Positions 42,795 to 51,491 of a stretch of 64,000 nt of DNA are shown here, piece by piece. Under the pieces are notes generated by a model. That model saw only the letters and a list, made by a program, of their open reading frames with translations, was not told the origin of the DNA and did not search any database. Position 1 is the first letter of the stretch; the number at the start of each line of letters is the position of its first letter. Position numbers and translations under genes: made by a program. Source of the stretch: an uncultured Modestobacter sp. (lineage in GTDB: Bacteria; Actinomycetota; Actinomycetes; Mycobacteriales; Geodermatophilaceae); the NCBI RefSeq assembly GCF_947486615.1, contig NZ_CANKUD010000004.1, positions 310,001 to 374,000 on the forward strand. The letters are read 5' to 3'.

Positions 42795-43229
42795 ATGAGC
42801 CGGGCGAGCGAGGACTCGAACCTGCGGATGCTGCGGGCCCGCGACGCGATGGACCGGGCCTACGCCGAGCCGCTCGACGTCCCGACCCTGGCCCGGGTCG
42901 CGCACGTGTCGGAGGCCCACTTCATCCGCACCTTCAAGGCCACGTTCGGGGAGACCCCGCACCGGTACCTGCAGCGGCGCCGGGTGGAGCGGGCGATGAC
43001 CCTGCTGCGCAGCTCCAACCGGTCGGTGACCGACATCTGCATGGACGTCGGCTTCGCCAGCCTGGGCACGTTCAGCCGGGTGTTCGCCGAGATCGTGGGG
43101 GAGCCGCCGAGCGTGTACCGGCGCCGCGGCCCGCTGGCGCCGGTGCCCTCCTGCTTCGGCATGCGCTGGCTGCGGCCGGCCGGGGAGTGCGCAGTTTCGG
43201 AGAAGCCCGGGGACGCCGTCCGCCCCTAG
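42795..43229 (+). CDS. short AraC-family regulator (HTH only)
   Basis: Protein of 144 residues made almost entirely of the AraC double HTH (PTLARVAHVSEAHFIRTFKATFGETPHRYLQRRRVERAMTLL, then SVTDICMDVGFASLGTFSRVFAEIVGEPPSVYRRR). There is no ligand-binding domain, as in SoxS or MarA. The VOC protein begins 11 bases after it, so it probably controls that gene; this pairing of AraC HTH plus VOC protein is common in actinobacteria. Confidence 0.9.
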   Translation: MSRASEDSNLRMLRARDAMDRAYAEPLDVPTLARVAHVSEAHFIRTFKATFGETPHRYLQRRRVERAMTLLRSSNRSVTDICMDVGFASLGTFSRVFAEIVGEPPSVYRRRGPLAPVPSCFGMRWLRPAGECAVSEKPGDAVRP

Positions 43230-43239
43230 CGTCCTGCCC

Positions 43240-43659
43240 ATGTTGACCTCGATCTCGATCACCTCGCTCTACGTCCTCGACCAGGACCAGGCGCTGGACT
43301 TCTACGTCGGCACGCTCGGCTTCGAGGTGCAGACCGACCAGCAGTTCGGGCCGATGCGCTTCCTGACCGTGGCGCTGCCCAGCGACCCCGGCCACGCCGT
43401 GCTGCTGGAGCTGCCCGCGCCGCCGTCGGTCAGCCCGGAGATCGCCGGCCAGGTGCGCGACCTGGTCACCAAGGGCGCCGGCGGCGGGCACCTGTTCTTC
43501 ACCACCGACGACGCGCAGAAGACCCACGCCGCGCTGAAGGAGAAGGGCGTCGACCTGCCGGAGGAGCCGGTCGTGCAGCCCTACGGCATCGACTTCGGCT
43601 TCCGCGACCCGTTCGGCAACTCCGTCCGCATCGCCCAGCTGACCCCGCCGCCGTCCTGA
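43240..43659 (+). CDS. VOC (glyoxalase/bleomycin resistance) family protein
   Basis: Protein of 139 residues with the two-module beta-alpha-beta VOC fold (SLYVLDQDQALDFYVGTLGFEVQTD, then GGHLFFTTDDAQKTHAALKEKGV and YGIDFGFRDPFGNSVRIAQ). It may be a glyoxalase-like lyase, a dioxygenase or a drug-binding protein; the metal ligand pattern is incomplete. Co-transcribed with the AraC regulator. A strong hairpin follows. Confidence 0.88.
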   Translation: MLTSISITSLYVLDQDQALDFYVGTLGFEVQTDQQFGPMRFLTVALPSDPGHAVLLELPAPPSVSPEIAGQVRDLVTKGAGGGHLFFTTDDAQKTHAALKEKGVDLPEEPVVQPYGIDFGFRDPFGNSVRIAQLTPPPS

Positions 43660-43683
43660 CCCCCGGAGGGCCGACGCCGGCAG

Positions 43684-43731
43684 TGTGCGCTGGCGGCCCG
43701 TTCTGACCGTGGAACGGGCCGCCAGCGCACA
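43684..43731 (+). terminator. Long perfect hairpin after the VOC gene
   Basis: Perfect 19-base arms (from TGTGCGCTGGCGGCCCGTT) with a 10-base loop, 25 bases after the VOC stop and ahead of the kdp promoter. It probably insulates kdpFABC. Confidence 0.8.
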
Positions 43732-43769
43732 TCGCTGCGGCCTCCTGTCCGGGTCGGCGTCGGCTGTCC

Positions 43770-43832
43770 GTCAGGGCGGCGTCAAGGTCGCCACCCGCCG
43801 CCGTCAAGGACTCGTCAAGACACCCGTCAGCA
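43770..43832 (+). promoter_or_regulatory. GTCA direct repeats in the kdpFABC promoter (KdpE site candidate)
   Basis: GTCA starts at 43770, 43781, 43803, 43814 and 43826, that is at spacings of 11, 22, 11 and 12 bp. The best units are GTCAAGGACTC and GTCAAGACACC. A TAGCGT box at about 43848 could be the -10 element. The same unit occurs upstream of kdpDE. Confidence 0.6.
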
Positions 43833-43914
43833 CCGCTGAGCGCTCCTAGCGTCGCCGCCCGGACGTGGACGACGACCGGTCGTCCACCCGGATGCGGATG
43901 AAGGTGCTCTCGAC

Positions 43915-43998
43915 GTGACCGACGTGGTCTACGTGCTCCTGACGCTGGTGGTCTTCGGGCTGCTCGCGCTGGCGGTGCGGGGGGTGGAACGGCTGTGA
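43915..43998 (+). CDS. 27-residue membrane peptide ahead of kdpF
   Basis: Small reading frame reading [27 protein letters not shown], one membrane helix with a charged C-terminus (written here with Met for the GTG start; the first 19 residues are hydrophobic). The stop overlaps the kdpF start (GTGA). Similar single-helix peptides with the RGVERL ending precede kdpF in other actinobacteria. It may be a second KdpF-like stabilising subunit; no function is established. Confidence 0.65.
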   Translation: MTDVVYVLLTLVVFGLLALAVRGVERL

Positions 43999-44075
43999 CC
44001 TGGGTCGCGTTGGCCGTGGCCGCCGGGCTGGTGCTCTACCTGCTCGGCAGCCTGCTGTTCCCGGAGCGGTTCTGA
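43995..44075 (+). CDS. kdpF: potassium-transporting ATPase subunit KdpF
   Basis: Single-helix peptide of 26 residues ([19 protein letters not shown] then FPERF). KdpF stabilises the KdpABC complex in the membrane. GTG start overlaps the preceding small gene, and its stop overlaps the kdpA ATG, so all are translationally coupled. Confidence 0.88.
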   Translation: MTWVALAVAAGLVLYLLGSLLFPERF

Positions 44076-45787
44076 TGAGCAGCACCGCAGCCGGCTGGCT
44101 GCAGGTGGCGCTGCTGGTGGTCGCCCTGGTCGCCGTGCACAAGCCGCTCGGCGACTGGATGGCCCGGGTGTTCACCACCGACGCCGCCCCCGACCCCGCC
44201 CCCGAGGGGCCAAAGTCGCGACTCCTGCCCCGAGGGCACTGGCGGGTCGAACGGCTGGTCTACCGCGCCGTGGGGGTGGACGCGGACTCCGAGCAGCGGT
44301 GGCCGGTGTACCTGCGCAGCGTGCTGGCCTTCTCGCTGGTGTCGGTGCTCTTCCTGTACCTGCTGCAGCGCGTGCAGCAGTGGCTGCCGCTGGACCACGA
44401 GATGGCCGCTGTCGAGCCGGGCTCGGCCTGGAACACCGCGGTCAGCTTCGTGACCAACACGAACTGGCAGGGCTACAGCGGCGAGTCGACGATGGGCCAC
44501 CTGGTGCAGATGGCCGGGCTGGCGGTGCAGAACTTCGTCTCCGCCGGGGTCGGCATCGCGGTGGCGATCGCGCTGGTGCGCGGTTTCGCCCGCAGCGGCA
44601 CCGACCGGCTGGGCAACTTCTGGGTCGACCTGACCCGGGCGATCACCCGGGTGCTGCTGCCGCTGGCCACCGTGGCCGCCGTCGTCCTGGTGCTCGGTGG
44701 CGTGGTGCAGAACCTGTCGTCGGGCACCGACGCGAACACGCTGGCCGGTGCGACGCAGTTCCTGCCCGGCGGGCCGGTGGCCTCGCAGGAGGCGATCAAG
44801 GAGCTGGGCACCAACGGTGGCGGCTTCTACAACGCCAACTCCGCGCACCCGTTCGAGGGCCCGAGCGCCTGGATCTCGCTGTTCCAGGTGTTCCTGTTGC
44901 TGGTCATCCCGTTCTCGCTGCCGCGCACCTTCGGCCGGATGGTCGGTGACCGCCGGCAGGGTCTGGCGATCGTCGGCGTGATGGCCGGCCTGGCCACCGC
45001 GTCGCTGGCACTGACCAGCTGGGCGCAGGCCCGGGCCGGGGGAGCAGCACTGCAGCTCGCCGGCGCCGCGACCGAGGGCCAGGAGGTCCGCTTCGGCGGT
45101 CCGCTCTCGGCGCTCTTCGGGACGGCGACGACGCTGACCTCCACCGGCGCGGTCAACTCGATGCACGACAGCTACACGCCCACCGGCGGGATGCTGGTGC
45201 TGGCGAACATGATGCTCGGCGAGGTCGCGCCCGGCGGGGTCGGTTCCGGGCTCTACGGGATGCTCGTGCTCGCCGTCGTCGCGGTGTTCGTCGCCGGGCT
45301 GATGGTCGGGCGCACCCCGGAGTACCTGGGCAAGAAGCTCGGCCGCCGCGAGATGACGCTGGCGTCGCTGTACGTGCTGGTCACCCCGGTGCTCGTGCTC
45401 ACCGGGACGGCGATCGCGGTGGTCACCGACACCGGCCTGAGCTCGCTGCTCAACAGCGGCTCGCACGGGCTCTCCGAGGTGCTCTACGCCTTCACCTCGG
45501 CGTCGAACAACAACGGCTCGGCGTTCGCCGGGCTGAGCGCGAACACGCCCTTCTACAACACCGCACTGGGCCTGGCGATGGCGTTCGGCCGCTTCCTGCC
45601 CATCGTGCTGGTGGTCGCGCTGGCCGGCCGGCTCGCGGTGCAGGGCAAGGCGCCGGTGACCGCCGGGACGCTGCCCACCCACCAGCCGCTGTTCGTCGGC
45701 CTGCTGGGCGCCGTCGTCCTGGTCGTCGTCGGCCTCACGTACTTCCCGGCGCTCGCGCTGGGCCCGCTCGCCGAGGCCCTCGCGTGA
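44075..45787 (+). CDS. kdpA: potassium-transporting ATPase subunit KdpA
   Basis: Potassium-selective channel-like subunit of 570 residues with about ten helices. The four pore loops are readable: [42 protein letters not shown] and [11 protein letters not shown]. It captures potassium outside and passes it to KdpB. Length and motifs are normal for the family. Confidence 0.98.
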   Translation: MSSTAAGWLQVALLVVALVAVHKPLGDWMARVFTTDAAPDPAPEGPKSRLLPRGHWRVERLVYRAVGVDADSEQRWPVYLRSVLAFSLVSVLFLYLLQRVQQWLPLDHEMAAVEPGSAWNTAVSFVTNTNWQGYSGESTMGHLVQMAGLAVQNFVSAGVGIAVAIALVRGFARSGTDRLGNFWVDLTRAITRVLLPLATVAAVVLVLGGVVQNLSSGTDANTLAGATQFLPGGPVASQEAIKELGTNGGGFYNANSAHPFEGPSAWISLFQVFLLLVIPFSLPRTFGRMVGDRRQGLAIVGVMAGLATASLALTSWAQARAGGAALQLAGAATEGQEVRFGGPLSALFGTATTLTSTGAVNSMHDSYTPTGGMLVLANMMLGEVAPGGVGSGLYGMLVLAVVAVFVAGLMVGRTPEYLGKKLGRREMTLASLYVLVTPVLVLTGTAIAVVTDTGLSSLLNSGSHGLSEVLYAFTSASNNNGSAFAGLSANTPFYNTALGLAMAFGRFLPIVLVVALAGRLAVQGKAPVTAGTLPTHQPLFVGLLGAVVLVVVGLTYFPALALGPLAEALA

Positions 45788-45821
45788 CCGCCACCGTCGC
45801 CACCTCAGAAGAAGGACTGTC

Positions 45822-47873
45822 ATGACAACGGCGCTCGATCGTCGTCCCGTCTCCACCCCCGAGCCCCGGCCCCAGCAGCGCGCGGCGATCGAGTGGGGCC
45901 CGGCCCTGGCCGGCGCCGTCCGCAAGCTCGACCCGCGTGGCCTGGTGCGCCAGCCTGTGGTGTTCGTGGTGTGGGTCGGCTCGGTGTTCTCCACCGTGCT
46001 GGCGATCACCGACCCGTCGGTGTTCGGCTGGCTGATCGCCGGTTGGCTCTGGCTGACCGTGCTGTTCGCCAACGCCGCCGAAGCCGTGGCCGAGGGGCGG
46101 GGCAAGGCGCAGGCGGACACCCTGCGCAAGGCCCGGCAGACCACCGTCGCGTACCTGCTCGACGGCGCCGAGGTGCCGGCCGCGGACCTGCGGCCGGGCA
46201 TGCGGGTGGTCGTCGTCGCCGGGCAGGTGATCCCGGGGGACGGCGACGTCGTCGAGGGGATCGCCAGCGTCGACGAGTCGGCGATCACCGGGGAGTCCGC
46301 GCCGGTGATCCGCGAGTCCGGCGGTGACCGTTCCGCGGTGACCGGCGGGACGACGGTGCTGAGCGACCGGATCGTCGTGGAGATCACCAGCAAGCCGGGG
46401 GAGACCTTCGTCGACCGGATGATCGCCCTGGTCGAGGGTGCCTCCCGGCAGCGGACGCCGAACGAGATCGCGCTGAACATCCTGCTCAGCTCGCTGACCA
46501 TCGTGTTCCTGATCGTGGTCATCACGCTGCAGCCGCTGGCTGTCTACTCGGGTGCGGAGCAGTCGCTGACCACGCTGATCGCGCTGGTGGTCTGCCTGAT
46601 CCCGACCACGATCGGCGCGCTGCTGTCGGCGATCGGCATCGCCGGGATGGACCGGCTGGTGCAGCGCAACGTGCTGGCGATGAGCGGCCGCGCGGTCGAG
46701 GCGGCCGGTGACGTGAACACCCTGCTGCTGGACAAGACCGGCACGATCACCCTCGGCAACCGGCAGGCGTCGGAGTTCGTCGCCGTCGGCGGGTGTTCGG
46801 ACGATGAGGTGGCCGACGCCGCGCAGCTGGCCTCGCTGGCCGACGAGACGCCGGAGGGGCGCAGCATCGTCGTCCTGGCGAAGGAGCGCTACGGCCTGCG
46901 CGGGCGGGATCTCGAGTCCGCCGTCTTCGTCCCCTTCACCGCGCAGACCCGGATGAGCGGGGTCGACCTGCCCGACGGGCGGCAGCTGCGCAAGGGCGCC
47001 GCGGGTGCGGTGCTGGCGTGGGTGCGGGCGCAGGACGGCCCGGTGCCGGCCGACGTCGGGGACGTCGTCGACGGCATCTCCGCCGCCGGCGGGACGCCGC
47101 TGCTGCTGGCTGTTGCGCACGGCGGGTCGGCTCGGGTGCTGGGTGTCATCCACCTCAAGGACGTCGTCAAGGAGGGGATGGCGGAGCGCTTCGCCGAGCT
47201 GCGCCGGATGGGCATCCGCACGGTGATGATCACCGGTGACAACGAGCGAACGGCGCGGGCGATCGCCACGGAGGCCGGCATCGACGACGTCCTGGCCGAG
47301 GCGACGCCGGAGGACAAGCTGGCGCTGATCCAGCGCGAGCAGTCCGGCGGCCGGCTGGTGGCGATGACCGGCGACGGGACGAACGACGCCCCCGCGCTGG
47401 CGCAGGCCGACGTCGGGGTGGCGATGAACACCGGGACGACCGCGGCCAAGGAGGCCGGCAACATGGTCGACCTGGACTCCGACCCGACGAAGCTGATCGA
47501 GATCGTGGAGATCGGCAAGCAGCTGCTGATCACCCGCGGGTCGCTGACCACGTTCTCCATCGCCAACGACCTGGCGAAGTACTTCGCGATCCTGCCGGCG
47601 ATGTTCGCCGGGGTCTTCCCGGGGCTGGACGCGCTGAACGTGATGCGGCTGTCCTCGCCGGAGTCGGCGATCCTGTCGGCCGTCGTGTTCAACGCGCTGA
47701 TCATCGTGGCGCTGGTGCCGCTGGCGCTGCGCGGCGTGCGGTACCGGCCGGCGTCCGCGTCGGCGATGTTGCGCCGCAACCTGCTGCTCTACGGCGTCGG
47801 CGGCGTGGTGCTGCCGTTCGTCGGGATCAAGCTCATCGACCTGCTGGTCTCTCTCATCCCCGGGATCGCGTGA
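45822..47873 (+). CDS. kdpB: potassium-transporting ATPase subunit KdpB
   Basis: P-type ATPase of 683 residues that powers potassium import. Phosphorylated Asp304 is in [11 protein letters not shown]; the actuator loop is AITGESAPV (TGES ends at Ser159, the position that is inhibited by phosphorylation in E. coli); the hinge is [26 protein letters not shown] precedes the ATG. Its stop overlaps the kdpC start (TGATG). Confidence 0.98.
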   Translation: MTTALDRRPVSTPEPRPQQRAAIEWGPALAGAVRKLDPRGLVRQPVVFVVWVGSVFSTVLAITDPSVFGWLIAGWLWLTVLFANAAEAVAEGRGKAQADTLRKARQTTVAYLLDGAEVPAADLRPGMRVVVVAGQVIPGDGDVVEGIASVDESAITGESAPVIRESGGDRSAVTGGTTVLSDRIVVEITSKPGETFVDRMIALVEGASRQRTPNEIALNILLSSLTIVFLIVVITLQPLAVYSGAEQSLTTLIALVVCLIPTTIGALLSAIGIAGMDRLVQRNVLAMSGRAVEAAGDVNTLLLDKTGTITLGNRQASEFVAVGGCSDDEVADAAQLASLADETPEGRSIVVLAKERYGLRGRDLESAVFVPFTAQTRMSGVDLPDGRQLRKGAAGAVLAWVRAQDGPVPADVGDVVDGISAAGGTPLLLAVAHGGSARVLGVIHLKDVVKEGMAERFAELRRMGIRTVMITGDNERTARAIATEAGIDDVLAEATPEDKLALIQREQSGGRLVAMTGDGTNDAPALAQADVGVAMNTGTTAAKEAGNMVDLDSDPTKLIEIVEIGKQLLITRGSLTTFSIANDLAKYFAILPAMFAGVFPGLDALNVMRLSSPESAILSAVVFNALIIVALVPLALRGVRYRPASASAMLRRNLLLYGVGGVVLPFVGIKLIDLLVSLIPGIA

Positions 47874-48472
47874 TGTCCGCTCTGCGTTCGGGCCGCCAGC
47901 TGGTGGCCGCCGTCCGTGCCCTGCTCGTCGCCACCGTGGTGCTCGGGCTGGCCTACCCGCTGCTGATGACCGGCGTCGCCCAGCTGATCGCGCCGGCCCG
48001 CGCCGATGGTTCGCTGGTGTCCGTCGATGGCTCCGTCGTGGGGTCGTCGCTGATCGGCCAGTCGTTCACCGACTCCGACGGCGAGCCGCTGCCGGAGTAC
48101 TTCCAGACCCGCCCGTCGGCGTCTTCGTACGACGGCGCCGCGTCGGGTGGGTCGAACCTGGGGCCGAACTCCGAGGAGCTGGTCGCCGCGGTGGGGGAGC
48201 GGCGGGCTGAGGTGGCCGCCTTCACCGAGGTCTCGGAGTCCGAAGTGCCGGCCGACGCGGTGACGTCGTCGGGGTCCGGGCTGGACCCGGACATCTCCCC
48301 GGAGTACGCGGCCATCCAGGTCGAGCGGGTCGCCGAGGCGCGCGGGGTGCCGGTGGACGACGTCCAGGCGCTGGTGGACGAGCACACCGATGGGCGGGAC
48401 CTCGGCTTCATCGGGGCGCCGCACGTGCGGGTGCTGGAGCTCAACCTGGCCCTCGACGAACAGCTCGGCTGA
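47873..48472 (+). CDS. kdpC: potassium-transporting ATPase subunit KdpC
   Basis: Single-helix subunit of 199 residues. One N-terminal membrane helix (about 15-37, VATVVLGLAYPLLMTGVAQL region) and an extracytoplasmic domain with the family motifs GQSFTDSDGEPLPEYFQTRPSA, SNLGPNSEEL and SGSGLDPDISPEYA. It bridges KdpA and KdpB and raises ATP affinity. Last gene of the operon, followed by a terminator. Confidence 0.97.
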   Translation: MSALRSGRQLVAAVRALLVATVVLGLAYPLLMTGVAQLIAPARADGSLVSVDGSVVGSSLIGQSFTDSDGEPLPEYFQTRPSASSYDGAASGGSNLGPNSEELVAAVGERRAEVAAFTEVSESEVPADAVTSSGSGLDPDISPEYAAIQVERVAEARGVPVDDVQALVDEHTDGRDLGFIGAPHVRVLELNLALDEQLG

Positions 48473-48481
48473 GCCAGGGGT

Positions 48482-48511
48482 GGCCGTCCCCGGGGCGACT
48501 CGGGGACGGCC
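48482..48511. terminator. Bidirectional terminator after kdpC
   Basis: Perfect 11-base arms (GGCCGTCCCCG and complement) with an 8-base loop between the convergent kdpC and GDPD genes. Confidence 0.8.
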
Positions 48512-48518
48512 GCTCCCG

Positions 48519-49589
48519 TCAGCGGGCTGGGTAGGCGCGCGGCAGCTTGTAGCCGTTGTCCGCCGCGACCTCGCGCAGCAGGTCGGGCCGGTCGGTGATC
48601 ATCCCGTCGACGCCGAGGTCGATGAGGTACTGCATAGTGGCCGGGTCGTCGACGGTCCACGGGATGACGTCCATGCCCACGGCGTGCGCGTCGTCCACCA
48701 TCTGCTGGGTGACGTAGGGGCGGAAGCCCGGGTCGTTGATGCTGCCGCTCTGCGGGTCGCCCTGCACGGGCGAGATGGCGTCGGCGCCGAAGGAGTGCGC
48801 CGCCGCGACCAGGTCGCCGCCGAAGTCGTCGATGTCGATCCCGCCGAGCCACGGCGAGGCGCCGGGCATGCCCGCCTGCAGAAACTGCTGCCCGTTGGTC
48901 AGCGCGACGATCGGCAGCCGCGGCTCGACCTCCCGCATGCGCATCAGCGAGCCCCAGTCGAAGGACTGGATGCTGACCTGACGGAGCAGCCGGGCCTCCC
49001 GCACCTCGCGGGCGACGACCTGCACGAACTGCTCGCGGGGTGCCGTCTGCTCCGGTGCACCCGCCTCCACCTTGGTCTCGATGTTCAGCCACACCCGGTG
49101 CGCGCGACGCTCGTTCACCAGGTCGAGCACCTCGGACAGCAACGGCATCTGCGCGCCCGGCACCGCCTGCTGCTCGGGGAACTGCGGCAGCGTCTGGCTG
49201 CCGCAGTCGAGCGTGCGCACCTGGGCCAGCGTGAGGTCCCTGATGTACCGGACGCCGGGGGCGTAGGGGAACTCCGGGTCGCCGGGGAAGGCCGGGGCGG
49301 TGTCGCGGCACTTGGCCGGGTTGATGTCCCGGTCGTGGGTGACGACGGCATGCTCGTCCTCGGTGATCTGGACGTCGAGCTCCAGCGTGCTGACGCCGAG
49401 GTCGAGCGCGCGACCGAATGCGGCCAGCGTGTTCTCGACGGTGAGGCCGATGCCCCCGCGGTGGGCCTGGACGTCGAAGAAGCGGGTGCTGCCACCGCCG
49501 GGGCGGTCGGCTGCGGTGGCCACCCCGGCGCCGGCCGGCAGCAGCGCGGCGGCGACGGTGGCGATCAGGAGGGTGCGGAGTCGGCGCAT
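48519..49589 (-). CDS. secreted glycerophosphodiester phosphodiesterase (GDPD), second gene
   Basis: Exported GDPD of 356 residues. Signal peptide about 1-27 (TLLIATVAAALLPAGAGVATA). Catalytic motifs: VQAHRGGIGLTVENT (first His), LELDVQITEDEHAVVTHD (Glu, Asp, second His), NIETKVEAG and MITDRPD. It differs clearly from the GDPD at 15-16 kb (HRGGIGLTVENT against HRGASGYRPEHT), so the two belong to different subgroups. It would release glycerol 3-phosphate from phospholipid or teichoic-acid breakdown products. Confidence 0.92.
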   Translation of the reverse strand: MRRLRTLLIATVAAALLPAGAGVATAADRPGGGSTRFFDVQAHRGGIGLTVENTLAAFGRALDLGVSTLELDVQITEDEHAVVTHDRDINPAKCRDTAPAFPGDPEFPYAPGVRYIRDLTLAQVRTLDCGSQTLPQFPEQQAVPGAQMPLLSEVLDLVNERRAHRVWLNIETKVEAGAPEQTAPREQFVQVVAREVREARLLRQVSIQSFDWGSLMRMREVEPRLPIVALTNGQQFLQAGMPGASPWLGGIDIDDFGGDLVAAAHSFGADAISPVQGDPQSGSINDPGFRPYVTQQMVDDAHAVGMDVIPWTVDDPATMQYLIDLGVDGMITDRPDLLREVAADNGYKLPRAYPAR

Positions 49590-49807
49590 GAGGGACGCTC
49601 CTCAGGTCGGCGGACGCCGGTGAGCCCGGCGCTCCCACGGTTCGCCGGCCGTGCCGCTGCCGGGTGCCCGCCGGGGGAACGCTGCCCGGCGGCTCACCGA
49701 CAGCGGGGTGTCCCCGAGGCGACACGCCACCCCCACCCCCCGGCGGAGGACCACGTGCGGGCATGTATCGTTCTCCCCGGCTCGGACACACCAGACCGGG
49801 TCGGCAA
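49590..49807. other. Gap between GDPD and tRNA-Ala
   Basis: Holds the promoters of the divergent GDPD gene and the tRNA. No other distinct feature is seen. Confidence 0.4.
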
Positions 49808-49880
49808 GGGGCTGTGGCGCAGCTGGTAGCGCACCACACTGGCAGTGTGGGGGTCAGGGGTTCGAGTCCCCTCAGCTCCA
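49808..49880 (+). tRNA. tRNA-Ala (anticodon GGC)
   Basis: Full cloverleaf of 73 bases. Acceptor stem GGGGCTG pairs with CAGCTCC (one G-U) and discriminator A; D-arm GCGC...GCGC; anticodon stem CCACA/TGTGG with loop CTGGCAG, anticodon GGC; T-arm GGGGTTCGAGTCCCC. CCA is not encoded. A terminator hairpin follows nine bases later. An integrase remnant on the other strand begins about 80 bases downstream, the usual arrangement for an element integrated at a tRNA 3' end. Confidence 0.96.
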
Positions 49881-49888
49881 CCCGGATA

Positions 49889-49924
49889 ACACAGGCCGTT
49901 CCCCTTCTGGGGAACGGCCTGTGT
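49889..49924 (+). terminator. tRNA-Ala terminator
   Basis: Perfect 16-base arms (ACACAGGCCGTTCCCC and complement) with loop TTCT. Confidence 0.88.
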
Positions 49925-49958
49925 CGTCCCTGGTTGCAGTCTGCCGCTCCTTACCTGG

Positions 49959-50297
49959 CAGCAGCAGGGCGCTCATCCGGTCGGCGGCTTCCGCGGGCCA
50001 TTGCCGGCATGACGTGGCTGTAGAAGTCATCCTGGTGCGCATGGAGCCGAGGAGCTCCAGGAGCACCTTCGACTGCATGTTCTCGCTCAGGAGCAGGGTG
50101 GTGGCGGTTTGCCGGCCGTCGTGCAGGCGAACGTGGCGGACGCCGGCTATCTGCAGCAAGCGGGTCCAGTCGTCGTAGTCGGCCTTCTTGTCGATCGGCC
50201 GCCCGTTGGGCTGGGCGAACAGCAGGCCCTCGTCGTGCCACTCGGAGCCGGCCAGCATCCGTTCGCCGAGCTGCCGACTGTCCTTCAGATGCGCTGG
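49959..50297 (-). pseudogene. Tyrosine recombinase (integrase) remnant
   Basis: The reading frame shows the C-terminal part of a phage-type integrase: EGLLFAQPNGRPIDKKADYDDW, then GVRHVRLHDGRQTATTLLL with His and Arg of the HxxR motif. The catalytic-tyrosine block FYSHVMPAMAR lies in a different frame, while EAADRMSALL returns to the first frame, so two compensating one-base indels have put the Tyr out of frame. The N-terminal half, including the first catalytic Arg, is missing. It is inactive. Its position next to tRNA-Ala marks an old integration. Confidence 0.85.
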
Positions 50298-50347
50298 ATG
50301 GCTGCTGTAGGGGCGGGCCTTGCTCCGACGCCCTATCGTCAAGAATT

Positions 50348-50641
50348 GTGACTGCGCCGAGTAGCGATATCCACGACGGCATCTTCGACGAGATCAAGGC
50401 ACGAATCAGCACTCTTCAGGCGGGAGCCCCGACCGCCGCCCCAGACGGTGGCGCGAGAAGCCAGGCCGACGTCGACGGCGAGCTAGCACAGCTAGAAGCG
50501 GATAAAACCGTTCTGCTGGCGCACTGGAGGACGCAGGACGGCGTCGTCGCGACGACCGCGCCCGTGTACGCGCGCGCCTGCGGTCAGCCGCAGCCCTGCC
50601 CCCACGTACTCGGACTCGCAGAAAAGTTTGGACTTGCCTGA
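50348..50641 (+). CDS. hypothetical protein
   Basis: Protein of 97 residues from a GTG start. It is helical and soluble in appearance (DIHDGIFDEIKARISTLQ, then DVDGELAQLEADKTVLLAHW). The C-terminus contains PVYARACGQPQPCPHVLGLA with two Cys and one His. No family is recognised. It could be a small phage-island protein; it starts just beyond the integrase remnant on the opposite strand. Confidence 0.5.
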   Translation: MTAPSSDIHDGIFDEIKARISTLQAGAPTAAPDGGARSQADVDGELAQLEADKTVLLAHWRTQDGVVATTAPVYARACGQPQPCPHVLGLAEKFGLA

Positions 50642-51007
50642 CAAGACCGGAAGCCATAAAGACGGCCACGGTATTCCAGTTCACTCCAACTCGTCGGCGT
50701 TGATGAGCGTCGGCAACTGCTCACTTCGCGTCGCCGGTGCTTCAAGTGCCGGGCGTGCAGAATGCGATTGATCGAGGGTGTGCAATTCTTCGACATGCCC
50801 CACGCGCACCACCACCAGTCGAGCCGCAGAACGCCGGTCAGAACGACCACCTCGTCGAGCGGCGCGTCGTCGAATGCCTAAATGCTTCACCCGGTTTCGC
50901 GAACGAACTCCGCCACTGCAATCTGCGGGTGCGGCTCGTCCCGTTCGATCACCCTCTCGGGAGCGTCCGCCGGCGCTTCGACGTGTCACCTGACAAGGTG
51001 CGCGGGC
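50642..51007. other. Gap of about 360 bases in the island
   Basis: Open frames cross it on both strands, but none has convincing protein character or a ribosome site. It is probably eroded coding sequence or promoter DNA. Confidence 0.4.
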
Positions 51008-51491
51008 ATGAGCACCACGGAGCTGGTTGTTCAGATCGCCGGCGTCAGCGTCACGACCCTGAGCGTCGTCGCGGCGCTGCTGATCGCGGTTCTCGGCAAC
51101 CGCGCCGCTGATCGGCGGGCGGAGGCAGACCGCGCAGAGGCGCGGCGGGCGGCGGGCGGCGCAGCACGCGCGAGACGTCGAGATGCTAGAGCGGCTCACG
51201 CAGAGCCTCGAACGCGGCGGTTCGTCGGACCCTGTGGAGAGCAGTCGCATGGGCGTGGAGGCCGCGACGCTGCTCGTCGCGCTCGGAGAGCAACGGCTGC
51301 CTTACGCCTACGCTCTGCACGTCAAGGACTCGACCGACGCGATCCGTGGGTTCGTCAACGACCCGGCGGTGCCTGGGTGGCGTCGAGCGGCGAACGAAGT
51401 TCTGCTCAAACCACGACGCACGGTTGACGAAGAGCGAGCTGCTACCGCGCAGCGCACCGACGCGGGCAAAGTACGCCGCGCTGTCTCATGA
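51008..51491 (+). pseudogene. Frameshifted gene for a one-TM protein with coiled-coil tail
   Basis: From ATG 51008 the product begins with a membrane helix (VVQIAGVSVTTLSVVAALLIAVLG) and a charged helix (ADRRAEADRAEARRAA). It then runs into an implausible Arg-rich stretch. A second frame from about 51165 continues naturally (AQHARDVEMLERLTQSLERGG, then MGVEAATLLVALGEQRLPYAYALHV) to a stop at 51491. One extra base in the GGCGGGCGGCGGGCGGC tract near 51142-51160 explains the break. It overlaps the convergent gene by 6 bp. Alternatively the slippery tract allows some readthrough. Confidence 0.6.

Noticed and set aside
44036-47153. Long minus-strand open frames opposite kdpA and kdpB
   Set aside because: Their translations are His/Gln/Arg-rich shadows of the kdp genes with no start signals or family pattern.
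50681-51250. Minus-strand open frame of about 190 codons in the island gap
   Set aside because: The composition is Arg/Ser-rich and it overlaps the better-supported plus-strand gene at 51008.
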